DNA from: Streptomyces bacillaris
GTDB lineage: Bacteria; Actinomycetota; Actinomycetes; Streptomycetales; Streptomycetaceae
Direction of reading: 5' to 3'
Assembly: GCF_003268675.1 (NCBI RefSeq)
Contig: NZ_CP029378.1
Span: forward strand, 2,294,001 to 2,358,000
Length of the DNA stretch: 64,000 nucleotides
The position numbers were made by a program, and so were the translations under genes. Positions 20,381-29,875 of the stretch are shown here, one piece after another. Within the stretch, counting starts at the first letter, position 1; each line of letters begins with the position of its first letter. The notes below the pieces were generated by a model. The model was given only the letters and a program-made list of their open reading frames with translations, was not told where the DNA came from and searched no databases.

Positions 20381-21484
20381 TCAGCGCACCACCTGTCCGG
20401 CCTCGCCCTTGTCCCCGGCGGACTTCTCGGTGGCGGAGGCGGGGATCGGCCGGTCCTGCTTCAGCGCGGCCCACACCTGCTTGCCCGCCTCCTCCTGCGG
20501 GAGGACCCGGTTCGGGTCGGCCGGGTCGTACTCCACCGGCAGCGTCACCATCCGCACGTTCTCCGCGCCGAGCCCCTTGAGGCCGTTCGCGAAGCCGGTG
20601 AGCTTCTTGACCGAGCCGAGGCCGGAGTCGGTGGTGAGCGCCTTGGTGGCGGCGTCCGCGAGGCCGAAGAGCTTCTGCGGGCTGGAGAAGATCCCGACGC
20701 TCTCCGCCTGCTTGATGAGCGCCTTGATGAACGCCTGCTGGAGCTGGATGCGGCCGAGGTCGCTGCCGTCGCCGACGCTCTTGCGGGTGCGGACGAGGCC
20801 GAGGGACTCCTCGCCGTCCAGGGTGTGGGTGCCCGGCTCCAGGTCGAGATGGCTCTTGGAGTCGTTGATCGCGGTGTTCGTCGTGATCTCGACGCCGCCC
20901 AGTTCGTCGATGAGCTTCTTGAAGCCGGTGAAGTCGACCTCGACGTAGTGGTCCATGCGGATGCCGGACATCGACTCGACGGTCTTCACCGCGCAGGCCG
21001 GTCCGCCGACCTCGTACGCCGTGTTGAACATGGCCCGGTGGGCGGCCGGGACCGCCTCGCCCGTGGTGTCGCTCTCGCAGGCGGGGCGCTCGACCAGGGT
21101 GTCGCGCGGTATCGAGACGACGCTCGCGGACTGGTGGCCCTTGTCGACGTGGACCACCATCGCGGTGTCGGAGCGGGCGCCGCCCTCGTCGGAGCCGTAC
21201 TCCCCGTTGTCGCCGGAGCGCGAGTCGGAGCCCAGCACCAGGATGTCCTGCGAGCCGTCGTCCACGTCGTCGGGGCGGTCGGTGCCGAGCTTGGCATCGA
21301 TGTCGACGCTGGAGAGGTTCCCGTCGAGCGTGACGTACGCGTATCCGAGCCCGGCCCCGCCGAGGACCACCGCCCCCGCCACCGTCCAGGCCGCGACGAC
21401 CTTGGCCCGGTGGCGCCCGGTGGGCTTCTTCCGGCGGGTGCCGGTGCCGCGTATCCGCCCCGGGGTCTTCCTCTGCTCGCTCAC
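20381..21484 (-). CDS. LytR-CpsA-Psr (LCP) family cell-wall glycopolymer ligase
   Basis: 367 residues. A short basic cytoplasmic tail is followed by one membrane helix (about 28-50), then an extracellular LCP domain: DILVLGSDSRSG, SDTAMVVHVDKGHQSASVVSIPRDT and the Arg-rich GLVRTRKS segment that binds the polyprenyl pyrophosphate. The family transfers lipid-linked glycopolymers to peptidoglycan. GTG 21484 was chosen because GGGAG lies 5 bases upstream. The 438-base gap to rho contains rho's hairpin plus GTACGG-rich DNA and no evident gene. Confidence 0.92.
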   Translation of the reverse strand: MSEQRKTPGRIRGTGTRRKKPTGRHRAKVVAAWTVAGAVVLGGAGLGYAYVTLDGNLSSVDIDAKLGTDRPDDVDDGSQDILVLGSDSRSGDNGEYGSDEGGARSDTAMVVHVDKGHQSASVVSIPRDTLVERPACESDTTGEAVPAAHRAMFNTAYEVGGPACAVKTVESMSGIRMDHYVEVDFTGFKKLIDELGGVEITTNTAINDSKSHLDLEPGTHTLDGEESLGLVRTRKSVGDGSDLGRIQLQQAFIKALIKQAESVGIFSSPQKLFGLADAATKALTTDSGLGSVKKLTGFANGLKGLGAENVRMVTLPVEYDPADPNRVLPQEEAGKQVWAALKQDRPIPASATEKSAGDKGEAGQVVR

Positions 21485-21865
21485 GCGTCTCCCTCGTCCG
21501 GCGTCCACTGCTCCTCGCCCCCGGCCGCGACGGTTCGACGGTTCCGGGAGGGTTTGTCATCTCTTGATCAGACGGCGAAGCAGCAAGAAGGGTTGCACAG
21601 CGTGCTGTGGGATCCCGGTGGGCGCGGAGGGGCGCGCGAGCGGCGGCGTACGGCCCGCGATCCGGCGTTCACCTGCGGTTTACCGCGCCGGGGACGGAGG
21701 GGCGGGGGCGCGGCGCGACGGCCCGGCGTGTGGCAAAGGTCTCGGGCGGCGTACGGGGGCGGGGCGCCGGTTCCGCACGCGTACGGGAAGGGGCTCGGCC
21801 GTGGTCGTACGGCCGCGCACGGGCCGGACCCGGCCACGGGACGCGAGGACTCCACCCCCGGAACG

Positions 21866-21903
21866 CACGAGGGCCCCGTCACCGGAGTGACGGGACCCTC
21901 GTG
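21866..21903 (-). terminator. Hairpin terminator downstream of rho
   Basis: A 17-base stem with one G-U or mismatch position and a 4-base loop begins 20 bases after the rho stop. There is no T-run, as in many Streptomyces terminators. It may work on both strands. Confidence 0.75.
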
Positions 21904-21922
21904 CTCAACTGCCGTACCGGGG

Positions 21923-23950
21923 TCAGTCGTTGCCGTTTCCGGCGCCCGGCGTGGTCTTCTGGATCTGGAGCAGGAACTCCGCGTTGGACTGGGTCTTCTT
22001 CATCCGGTCCAGGAGCAGCTCGATGGCCTGCTGCTGGTCGAGCGCGTGGAGCACCCGGCGCAGCTTCCAGACGACGGCCAGCTCGTCGGTGCCGAGCAGG
22101 ATCTCTTCCTTGCGGGTGGAGGACGCGTCGACGTCCACCGCCGGGAAGATGCGCTTGTCCGAGAGCTTCCGGTCGAGCTTCAGCTCCATGTTGCCGGTGC
22201 CCTTGAACTCCTCGAAGATCACCTCGTCCATGCGCGAGCCGGTCTCGACGAGCGCGGTGGCCAGGATGGTCAGCGAGCCGCCGTCCTCGATGTTGCGCGC
22301 GGCACCGAAGAAGCGCTTCGGCGGGTAGAGCGCGGTCGAGTCGACACCACCGGAGAGAATGCGGCCGGAGGCGGGCGCCGCGAGGTTGTACGCGCGGCCC
22401 AGACGGGTGATCGAGTCGAGCAGGACGACCACGTCGTGGCCCAGCTCCACCAGGCGCTTGGCGCGCTCGATGGCCAGCTCCGCGACGGTGGTGTGGTCCT
22501 CGGCGGGGCGGTCGAAGGTCGAGGAGATGACCTCGCCCTTCACCGACCGCTGCATGTCGGTGACCTCTTCCGGACGCTCGTCGACCAGGACGACCATCAG
22601 GTGGCACTCGGGGCTGTTGACCGTGATCGCGTTGGCGATGGCCTGCAGGATCATCGTCTTGCCGGTCTTCGGCGGGGCGACGATGAGTCCGCGCTGGCCC
22701 TTGCCGATCGGGGCGACCAGGTCGATGATCCGCGTGGTCAGGACGTTGGAGTCGGTCTCCAGGCGGAGCCGGTCCTGCGGGTAGAGCGGGGTCAGCTTCT
22801 GGAACTCGGGGCGGCCGCGGCCGGACTCCGGCGCCATGCCGTTGACCGAGTCGAGGCGGACCAGCGCGTTGAACTTCTCGCGCCGCTCGCCGTCCTTGGG
22901 CTGGCGGACCGCACCGGTGACGTGGTCACCCTTGCGCAGGCCGTTCTTGCGGACCTGGGCGAGCGAGACGTACACGTCGTTCGGGCCCGGGAGGTAGCCG
23001 GAGGTCCGGATGAACGCGTAGTTGTCGAGGATGTCCAGGATGCCCGCGACGGGGATCAGGACGTCGTCGTCGGCCACCTGCACATCGCCGGCGAAGTCGT
23101 CGCGGCCACGGCGGCCACGGCGGTCGCGGTAGCGGCCACGGCGGCCACGGCGGCCGCCCGCCTCGTCGTCGAAGTCGTCCTGCGGGCCGTTGTCCCGGTT
23201 CTGCTGGCCCTGACCGCCCTGGCCCTGGCGCTGCTGACGCTGTCCGCCGCCGCCCTGCTGGCCCTGGTCGTCGCCCTTGCCCCGGCGGTCGCGCTGGCGC
23301 TCACGGCGGCCCTCGCGGTCGCCGCGCTCGCCCCGGTCCCGGCCCTGACGGTCGCCGCGGCGGCCCTCGGCGGTGTCGGTGGCGGCCTCGGCCTTGGCGT
23401 CGCCCTTGGGCTCGGCGCGCTCCTCGGTCTTCAGCTCGGTCTGCGCCTCCGCCTTGACCTCGGTCTTCGCCTCGGTCTTGGTGTCGGGGCTGCCCGCCTG
23501 CGCGGTGGCACGGCGGCGACGGCGCTCGCCCGCGGGCTGATCGTCGCTGGCCGGCTGGCCGGGGATGTCGATCTGCTGCTGGGCCGCGGGCTTCTCGGCG
23601 GCGGCCTCGTCCCCGGTGCGGGCCTTGGAGGTGGCGCGCCGCTTGGGCTTGCTCTCCGCCTCGGCGGCGGGGGCCTCGGCGGCCTTGGAGGAGGCCTTGG
23701 GGGCGGCGGCTCCGCCGCCGGCCTGCGCCTCCTTGATGACCTCGATCAGCTGGCTCTTGCGCATCCGCGCGGTACCCCTGATGCCGAGGCCGGACGCGAC
23801 CTGCTGCAGCTCGGCCAGGACCATGCCCTCGAGGCCGGTGCCGGAGCGGCGGCGCCGTGCGGTGGTGCCAGTGGCAGCACCTTCGGCGGGCGCGGCGCTG
23901 TCGACGTTCTTGTCGGCAGTCACGCCCATCAGATCGGTGGTGTCGCTCAC
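21923..23950 (-). CDS. rho: Transcription termination factor Rho with large actinobacterial insertion
   Basis: RNA-dependent helicase/ATPase, 675 residues. The N-terminal Rho_N fold (LEGMVLAELQQVASGLGI) is followed by about 200 residues of low complexity: first KTE/KAE repeats, then an Arg/Gly/Asp/Gln-rich block (RGDRQGRDRGERGDRE). The RNA-binding cold-shock domain (GILDILDNYAFIRTSGYLPG) follows, then the ATPase with P-loop PPKTGKT and Walker B VVVLLDSITRLGRAYN. The insert is characteristic of high-GC actinobacteria and adds RNA affinity. Its bias gives a long spurious open frame on the opposite strand. Confidence 0.96.
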   Translation of the reverse strand: MSDTTDLMGVTADKNVDSAAPAEGAATGTTARRRRSGTGLEGMVLAELQQVASGLGIRGTARMRKSQLIEVIKEAQAGGGAAAPKASSKAAEAPAAEAESKPKRRATSKARTGDEAAAEKPAAQQQIDIPGQPASDDQPAGERRRRRATAQAGSPDTKTEAKTEVKAEAQTELKTEERAEPKGDAKAEAATDTAEGRRGDRQGRDRGERGDREGRRERQRDRRGKGDDQGQQGGGGQRQQRQGQGGQGQQNRDNGPQDDFDDEAGGRRGRRGRYRDRRGRRGRDDFAGDVQVADDDVLIPVAGILDILDNYAFIRTSGYLPGPNDVYVSLAQVRKNGLRKGDHVTGAVRQPKDGERREKFNALVRLDSVNGMAPESGRGRPEFQKLTPLYPQDRLRLETDSNVLTTRIIDLVAPIGKGQRGLIVAPPKTGKTMILQAIANAITVNSPECHLMVVLVDERPEEVTDMQRSVKGEVISSTFDRPAEDHTTVAELAIERAKRLVELGHDVVVLLDSITRLGRAYNLAAPASGRILSGGVDSTALYPPKRFFGAARNIEDGGSLTILATALVETGSRMDEVIFEEFKGTGNMELKLDRKLSDKRIFPAVDVDASSTRKEEILLGTDELAVVWKLRRVLHALDQQQAIELLLDRMKKTQSNAEFLLQIQKTTPGAGNGND

Positions 23951-24283
23951 GAAGGGTCCTTCCCTGGAGCGGACGTCGGCCTTCTGGCTCGGCGACCGGT
24001 TGTGCTGTCCGACTGCGGTCTGTCGATCTTGCTGGATCGCGGACCTTGCCGGGGCGGTGGTCCGCCGGGTACGGCGGAGAGATGAACGTGCGGGGTCCGG
24101 CGCGAGATCCCCCTGCTCGGCCCACTCCTGGACGAGCGAGGGGTGTCGTGCCGGTTCCGGAGCGTGCTCGAAACTGCTCAGGCAGGCTGCTCAGGCAGTT
24201 GGGGAGGCTCCCGGAAGAATGGTGGTCCCGGAGGGGGACACGAAGCAACGCGCCTCAAAGACGTCGGTTGCAGACTTGAGGTT

Positions 24284-24311
24284 AACACTACCGGCTCCAA
24301 CAAACATTCCC
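24284..24311 (-). promoter_or_regulatory. Possible SigR-type promoter upstream of rho
   Basis: On the minus strand GGGAAT (24311-24306) is followed after 19 bases by GTT (24286-24284), close to the SigR consensus GGAAT-N18-GTT. It lies in the 389-base gap 23951-24339 between thrB and rho, about 330 bases before the rho start. The gap shows no gene and would be the rho leader, where autoregulation by Rho is usual. Weak, made by eye. Confidence 0.3.
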
Positions 24312-24339
24312 CCTCTCGGCCACCGGTAATCACCTGCGG

Positions 24340-25257
24340 TTACACGGCCAGCGGCAGCACGGTGGCGCCCGAGGCGTCGAGGGCCAGCCGGTTCGCGGCC
24401 CAGCCCTCCCCCGCCAGCCGGGCGACCTTGTCGGCGGAACCCTCCTCCGCCAGCGCGAGCACCGTGGGGCCCGCGCCGGAGATGACCGCGGGCACGCCGT
24501 CGGCGCGCAGGCGGTGCACCAGCTCGACGCTGTCGGGCATCGCGGGGCCCCGGTACTCCTGGTGGAGCCGGTCCTCGGTGGCGGCGAGCAGCAGCTCGGG
24601 GCGCCTGGTCAGCGCCTCGACCAGCAGGGCGGCCCGGCCCGCGTTGAGGGCGGCGTCGACGTGCGGGACGGTGCGCGGGAGCAGTCCGCGCGCCGTCTCG
24701 GTGAGCACGGGCCGGCCGGGCACGAAGACCACCGGAACGACGGATTCCGCAGGGTCCATCCGGATCGCCCGGGCCGATCCGCCGTCCATCCACGCCAGGG
24801 TGAACCCGCCGAGCAGACAGGCCGCGACGTTGTCGGGGTGGCCCTCGATCTCGGTGGCCAGCTCCAGCAGGGCCGCGTCGTCGAGCCGGGCGTCACCGCC
24901 GGTCGTCACGGCGCGGGCCGCGACGATTCCGGCGCAGATGGCGGCGGAGGAGGAGCCGAGGCCGCGGCCGTGCGGGATGCGGTTGGCGCAGACGATCTCC
25001 AGGCCGCGGGGCTGGCCGCCGAGCAGATCGAAGGCGGTGCGCAGGGAGCGTACGAGCAGGTGGCTCTCGTCACGGGGCAGCGTCTCGCTGCCCTCACCTG
25101 CGATGTCGATGTGCAGCCCGGAGTCGGCGACCCGGACGACGACGTCGTCGTACAACCCCAGCGAGAGGCCGAGGGCGTCGAAACCCGGACCCAGATTGGC
25201 GCTGGTTGCGGGGACGCGCACCCTGACGGCGGCGGCTCGGAACGCGGGACCGGCCAT
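24340..25257 (-). CDS. thrB: Homoserine kinase
   Basis: GHMP kinase phosphorylating homoserine for threonine synthesis. 305 residues. N-terminal motif VRVPATSANLGPGFDALG, ATP-binding motif IPHGRGLGSSSAA, and the C-terminal motif AVISGAGPTVLALA. It is downstream of thrC in the same direction, but separated by 731 bases, unusually far for genes normally in one operon. Confidence 0.95.
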   Translation of the reverse strand: MAGPAFRAAAVRVRVPATSANLGPGFDALGLSLGLYDDVVVRVADSGLHIDIAGEGSETLPRDESHLLVRSLRTAFDLLGGQPRGLEIVCANRIPHGRGLGSSSAAICAGIVAARAVTTGGDARLDDAALLELATEIEGHPDNVAACLLGGFTLAWMDGGSARAIRMDPAESVVPVVFVPGRPVLTETARGLLPRTVPHVDAALNAGRAALLVEALTRRPELLLAATEDRLHQEYRGPAMPDSVELVHRLRADGVPAVISGAGPTVLALAEEGSADKVARLAGEGWAANRLALDASGATVLPLAV

Positions 25258-25712
25258 CGGTTGGACGACTCCTTGTAAGGCGGCGGGGATTGCGGTGCGG
25301 TGGCTCTGCGGCGTGGGGGGCTGTGCGTGTGGGGGCTGGGCGATGGAAGGGGTACGGGGATGGGCCGGTGGCCCGGCCCGTACGCGCCGTCACGACGGCG
25401 CTCGCGCCGCGGCAGACCCTACGGGCGGATGTCGGGCGGATGGAGTACAGCTTATCGAAGGAAGGTTCTGTCGCGACATAGGGCGCACAGGAGGCGCACG
25501 GTGCGTGTCGCCCGCCTCCTATGCGCTCTCCGCCCCGAAAAGAGGGTGGTTGAGCTGGGTTGTCGCGGTTGACGGTCGGTACGGGGCGGGTTGACGGGAA
25601 CGTGTCGGCGGGGCCGCGCCGGGGGCGACCGGACCGTGCACGCGGGCCGTCCGGACCGCGCGGACCGGACCCTGCGCACCGGGCGGCTCAGGATGCGCGG
25701 CCGGGTGGGCCC

Positions 25713-25823
25713 GGGCCGCGTGAGGCGGACCATGCACGCCGGGCCGCCCGGGCCGCGTGAGGCGGACCATGCACGCCGGGTCGCCCGGGCCGCGTACGCC
25801 TGCCCATGCGGACCGGGCCCACC
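25713..25823. repeat. Three tandem copies of a 37-base GC-rich repeat in the thrC-thrB gap
   Basis: Copies start at 25713, 25750 and 25787. The first two differ by one base in 37. The third keeps the GGGCCGCGT start and decays afterwards, and a further partial copy follows. The whole gap 25258-25988 is GC-rich with repeated GGACCATGCACGCCGGG elements and contains no gene that I can support. The track of small open frames here comes from composition. Confidence 0.75.
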
Positions 25824-25988
25824 CGGCCGCGTACGCCGGGCTGTCCATCCGTACGAACCGGAGCCGGGTTTCACCGAACGGTCAGGGCCGGGTGGCGGCG
25901 GAGGAGGCGTCCGGGCCGGGGCGGGCCGTCGGCTCGATGCCCCGCCCCGCCCTCCCCCACTCTCCGGAGTGCCGACCGGCGCACCGCG

Positions 25989-27059
25989 TCAGACGAGGCC
26001 GAGCTTCTGCGCCGCGGTGGCCGCGTCGACCGGGACCGTGACCGGCTGCGGGGCGCCCGCGACGGCCCAGTCCGGGTCCTTGAGGCCGTTGCCGGTGACC
26101 GTGCAGACGATGCGCTGGCCGGGGTCGACCTTGCCCTCCTCGGCGGCCTTGAGCAGACCGGCGACGGACGCGGCCGACGCGGGCTCGACGAAGACACCCT
26201 CCTGGGAGGCCAACAGCCGGTAGGCGGAAAGGATCTGCCGATCCGTCACCTCGTCAATGAAGCCGCCCGACTCGTCCCGGGCGGCCAGGGCGAAGTCCCA
26301 GGAGGCCGGGTTGCCGATGCGGATCGCGGTGGCGATGGTGGACGGGTCCTTGACGACCTCGCCGCGCACGAGGGGCGCGGAACCGGAGGCCTGGAAGCCC
26401 CACATGCGCGGGGTGTGCGTGGCGACGCCGTCGCCGGCGTACTCGCCGTACCCCTTCCAGTACGCGGTGATGTTGCCCGCGTTGCCGACCGGCAGGACGT
26501 GGATGTCGGGAGCGTCGCCGAGCGCGTCGACGATCTCGAACGCGGCGGTCTTCTGGCCCTCGATACGGACCGGGTTGACCGAATTGACCAGCGCCACCGG
26601 GTAGTTGTCCGAGAGCGAGCGGGCCAGGGTCAGGCAGTCGTCGAAGTTGCCGTCGACCTGGAGGATCTTGGCGCCGTGGACGAGCGCCTGGCCCATCTTG
26701 CCCAGCGCGATCTTGCCCTGCGGTACGAGGACGGCGCAGACCATGCCCGCGCGGACCGCGTACGCGGCGGCGGAGGCCGAGGTGTTGCCGGTGGAGGCGC
26801 AGATGACGGCCTTGGCGCCCTCCTCCTTGGCCCGGGTGATGGCCATGGTCATGCCGCGGTCCTTGAACGAACCGGTGGGGTTGGCGCCCTCGACCTTGAG
26901 GTGCACCTCGCAGCCCGTGCGCTCGGAGAGGACCTGCGCCGGAACGAGCGGCGTACCGCCCTCACGAAGCGTGACGACCGGCGTCGTCGCCGTGACCGGA
27001 AGCCGGTCCCGGTACTCCTCGATGATGCCGCGCCACTGGTGGGTGCCCTTGCTGGTCAT
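25989..27059 (-). CDS. thrC: Threonine synthase
   Basis: PLP-dependent conversion of O-phosphohomoserine to threonine. 356 residues from the ATG at 27059 ([16 protein letters not shown]). The longer open frame upstream overlaps hom and is not coding. PLP-lysine motif [14 protein letters not shown], phosphate-binding [15 protein letters not shown] and a C-terminal [10 protein letters not shown] loop. It starts 7 bases after the hom stop, so the two are co-transcribed. Confidence 0.96.
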   Translation of the reverse strand: MTSKGTHQWRGIIEEYRDRLPVTATTPVVTLREGGTPLVPAQVLSERTGCEVHLKVEGANPTGSFKDRGMTMAITRAKEEGAKAVICASTGNTSASAAAYAVRAGMVCAVLVPQGKIALGKMGQALVHGAKILQVDGNFDDCLTLARSLSDNYPVALVNSVNPVRIEGQKTAAFEIVDALGDAPDIHVLPVGNAGNITAYWKGYGEYAGDGVATHTPRMWGFQASGSAPLVRGEVVKDPSTIATAIRIGNPASWDFALAARDESGGFIDEVTDRQILSAYRLLASQEGVFVEPASAASVAGLLKAAEEGKVDPGQRIVCTVTGNGLKDPDWAVAGAPQPVTVPVDAATAAQKLGLV

Positions 27060-27066
27060 GGGTCCT

Positions 27067-28359
27067 TTACTCCCCTTCAACACGCATGATGCTGGCGACA
27101 CCGCGCACGGTGTCGAGCTTGCGCAGCGCTTCGACGGTCCCGGAGAGGGCGGCGTCGGGCGCGCGGTGGGTGACGACGACGAGCGATGCCTCGCCGTCCT
27201 TGCCCTGCTGGCGCACCGTATCGATGGATACGCCCTGCTCGGCGAAGACCGTCGCGACCTGGGCGAGGACGCCCGGCTTGTCGGCCACGTCGAGGCTGAT
27301 GTGGTAGCGCGTGACGACCTCGCCCATGGGGCTGACCGGCAGGCGCGTGTAGGCGGACTCACCGGGTCCGGTGGCCTCGCCCAGCTTGTTGCGGCAGACC
27401 GCGACCAGGTCCCCGAGGACCGCGGAGGCGGTCGGGGAGCCGCCGGCGCCGGGGCCGTAGAACATCAGCTGTCCGGCGGCCTCGGCCTCGACGAACACCG
27501 CGTTGTACGCCTCGCGGACGGAGGCCAGCGGGTGGCTGAGCGGGATCATCGCGGGGTGGACGCGGGCGGTCACGGACCGGCCGTCGGCGGCGCGCTCGCA
27601 GATGGCGAGCAGTTTGACCGTGCACCCCATGCGGCGGGCGGAGGCGATGTCGGCGGCGGTGACCTCGGTGATGCCCTCGCGGTGGACGTCACCGATCTTC
27701 ACGCGGGTGTGGAAGGCGATCCCGGCGAGGATCGCGGCCTTGGCGGCGGCGTCGAAGCCCTCGACGTCGGCGGTCGGGTCGGCCTCGGCGTACCCGAGGG
27801 CGGTGGCCTCGTCGAGCGCCTCGGAGTAGCCCGCGCCGCTGGTGTCCATCTTGTCGAGGATGAAGTTGGTGGTGCCGTTGACGATGCCGAGCACCCGGTT
27901 GACCTTGTCACCGGCCAGGGACTCGCGCAGCGGCCTTACCAACGGAATGGCACCCGCGACGGCGGCCTCGTAGTACAGATCGCGGCCGTACTTCTCTGCG
28001 GCGGCGTGCAGGGCGGCGCCGTCCTCGGCGAGGAGCGCCTTGTTGGCGGAGACGACGCTCGCGCCGTTCTCGAAGGCGGTGGTGATGAGCGTACGGGCGG
28101 GCTCGATGCCCCCGATGACCTCGACGACCACGTCGATGTCGCCGCGCCGCACGAGGGCGGTGGCGTCGGTGGTGACCAGTGCGGGGTCGATGCCCTCACG
28201 CACCTTGGAGGGGCGGCGGACGGCCACACCGACCAGCTCGACGGGTGCGCCGATGCGCGCCGCGAGGTCGTCGGCGTGCGTCGTCATGATGCGCGCCACC
28301 TCTGAGCCGACCACTCCACAGCCCAGCAGCGCCACCTTCAGCGGACGCGTACGCATCAT
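27067..28359 (-). CDS. hom: Homoserine dehydrogenase with ACT domain
   Basis: NADPH-dependent reduction of aspartate semialdehyde to homoserine. Rossmann motif [15 protein letters not shown], catalytic domain with [14 protein letters not shown] (signature of the family) and a C-terminal ACT domain (about 350-430, [16 protein letters not shown]) for threonine feedback. Two adjacent ATGs at 28359 and 28356 follow GAGG; either gives the family length of about 430. An in-frame GTG at 28383 lies too far up. Confidence 0.96.
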   Translation of the reverse strand: MMRTRPLKVALLGCGVVGSEVARIMTTHADDLAARIGAPVELVGVAVRRPSKVREGIDPALVTTDATALVRRGDIDVVVEVIGGIEPARTLITTAFENGASVVSANKALLAEDGAALHAAAEKYGRDLYYEAAVAGAIPLVRPLRESLAGDKVNRVLGIVNGTTNFILDKMDTSGAGYSEALDEATALGYAEADPTADVEGFDAAAKAAILAGIAFHTRVKIGDVHREGITEVTAADIASARRMGCTVKLLAICERAADGRSVTARVHPAMIPLSHPLASVREAYNAVFVEAEAAGQLMFYGPGAGGSPTASAVLGDLVAVCRNKLGEATGPGESAYTRLPVSPMGEVVTRYHISLDVADKPGVLAQVATVFAEQGVSIDTVRQQGKDGEASLVVVTHRAPDAALSGTVEALRKLDTVRGVASIMRVEGE

Positions 28360-28405
28360 CCGACCTCGTTTCTGTACATGCACATGTGTGGACCAGTCTC
28401 ACTCA

Positions 28406-28434
28406 CCGGACGGGGGTTTCTGACCCCCGTCCGG
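28406..28434 (-). terminator. Hairpin between lysA and hom
   Basis: A perfect 12-base stem (28406-28417 with 28423-28434) with a TTCTG loop lies between the lysA stop and the hom start. It could end the lysA transcript or act as an attenuator for hom-thrC. Confidence 0.75.
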
Positions 28435-28454
28435 ATCCTGAGATGACTATTTCA

Positions 28455-29846
28455 TCAGCCGACATCGAGACGCAGGAGATCTTCCTCCGTCTCGCGCCGG
28501 ACGATCACGCGCGCCTCGCCGTCCCGGACGGCGACGACCGGGGGGCGCAGGGCGTGGTTGTAGTTGCTCGCCATGGAGCGGCAGTACGCGCCGGTGGCGG
28601 GGACCGCGATCAGGTCCCCGGGTGCCAGGTCGGCGGGGAGGAACGCGTCCTTGACCACGATGTCCCCGCTCTCGCAGTGCTTGCCGACGACCCGGACGAG
28701 CATCGGCTCGGCATCCGAGGTGCGCGAGACGAGCGCCACGCTGTACTCGGCGTCGTACAGCGCGGTACGAATATTGTCCGACATTCCGCCGTCGACGCTG
28801 ACATACGTCCGCAGCCCTTCGAGGGGCTTGATCGTGCCGACCTCGTACAGCGTGAACGCGGTGGGTCCGACGATGGCCCGCCCCGGCTCGACGGAGATGC
28901 GGGGCGTACGGAGCTTCGCGGCCTCGCACTCGCGGGTGACGATGTCGCTGAGCGCCTTGGCGATCTCGTGCGGCTCGCGGGGGTCGTCCTCCGAGGTGTA
29001 CGCGATACCGAGGCCGCCGCCGAGGTCGATCTCGGGCAGCTCGACGCCGTGCTCGTCGCGGACCTCGGCGAGCAGCTGCACCACGCGCCGGGCGGAGACC
29101 TCGAAACCGGCCATGTCGAAGATCTGCGAGCCGATGTGCGAGTGGATGCCGACGAGGTCGAGCCCGTCGAGCGAGAGGGCCCGGCGCACGGCCTCGGCGG
29201 CCTGCCCGTCCGCCAGCGCGATGCCGAACTTCTGGTCCTCGTGCGCGGTGGCGATGAACTCGTGGGTGTGCGCCTCGACGCCGACGGTCACCCGGATCTG
29301 GACGCGCTGGCGGACGCCGTGGCGCTGGGCGATGTGCGCGACCCGGACGATCTCCTGGAAGGAGTCGAGCACGATCCGCCCGACCCCGGCCTCGACGGCG
29401 CGCTCGATCTCCGCGACGGTCTTGTTGTTGCCGTGGAAGGCGATGCGCTCGGCGGGCATACCGGCGCCGAGGGCGGTGGTCAGCTCACCGCCGGAGCACA
29501 CATCGAGATTCAGCCCCTCCTCCTTGAGCCAGCGCACGACGGCGCGGGAGAGGAAGGCCTTCCCGGCGTAGAAGACGTCGGCGTCCGGCCCGAAGGCGTC
29601 GGCCCAGGCCCGGCAGCGGGCGCGGAAGTCGCTCTCGTCGAGGAAGTAGGCGGGGGTCCCGAACTCCTCCGCGAGCCGGGCGACGGCGATCCCGCCGACG
29701 GTGAGGGCGCCGTCCTCGTCACGGGTGACGGTACGGGCCCAGACCTTCTCGTCCAGGACGTTGAGGTCGGCGGCGGGGGCGGAGTAGTGCCCCTCGGTCA
29801 GGACGTCGGCGTGACGGGGACCGGCGGGGTGTGCGGAGCGGCTCAT
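28455..29846 (-). CDS. lysA: Diaminopimelate decarboxylase
   Basis: Last step of lysine synthesis. 463 residues, group IV PLP decarboxylase with the PLP-lysine in VFYAGKAFLSRAVV, glycine-rich IDLGGGLGI and the substrate Cys motif GKHCESGD. ATG at 29846. It begins 30 bases after nrtL and precedes hom-thrC, which places lysine, methionine and threonine branches together. Confidence 0.96.
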   Translation of the reverse strand: MSRSAHPAGPRHADVLTEGHYSAPAADLNVLDEKVWARTVTRDEDGALTVGGIAVARLAEEFGTPAYFLDESDFRARCRAWADAFGPDADVFYAGKAFLSRAVVRWLKEEGLNLDVCSGGELTTALGAGMPAERIAFHGNNKTVAEIERAVEAGVGRIVLDSFQEIVRVAHIAQRHGVRQRVQIRVTVGVEAHTHEFIATAHEDQKFGIALADGQAAEAVRRALSLDGLDLVGIHSHIGSQIFDMAGFEVSARRVVQLLAEVRDEHGVELPEIDLGGGLGIAYTSEDDPREPHEIAKALSDIVTRECEAAKLRTPRISVEPGRAIVGPTAFTLYEVGTIKPLEGLRTYVSVDGGMSDNIRTALYDAEYSVALVSRTSDAEPMLVRVVGKHCESGDIVVKDAFLPADLAPGDLIAVPATGAYCRSMASNYNHALRPPVVAVRDGEARVIVRRETEEDLLRLDVG

Positions 29847-29875
29847 GGTGAGGTCTCTCGGATTCTTCGGATTCG

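Noticed and set aside
20282..24085. A plus-strand open frame of 1267 codons opposite rho and the LCP gene
   Set aside because: It is antisense to two well-supported genes. Its length comes from high third-position GC and the Arg/Gly/Asp-rich Rho insert, and its translation is compositionally biased with no domain.
25263..25988. A CRISPR-like array in the thrC-thrB gap
   Set aside because: The 37-base units are directly adjacent with no unique spacers and no cas genes, so they are simple tandem repeats.
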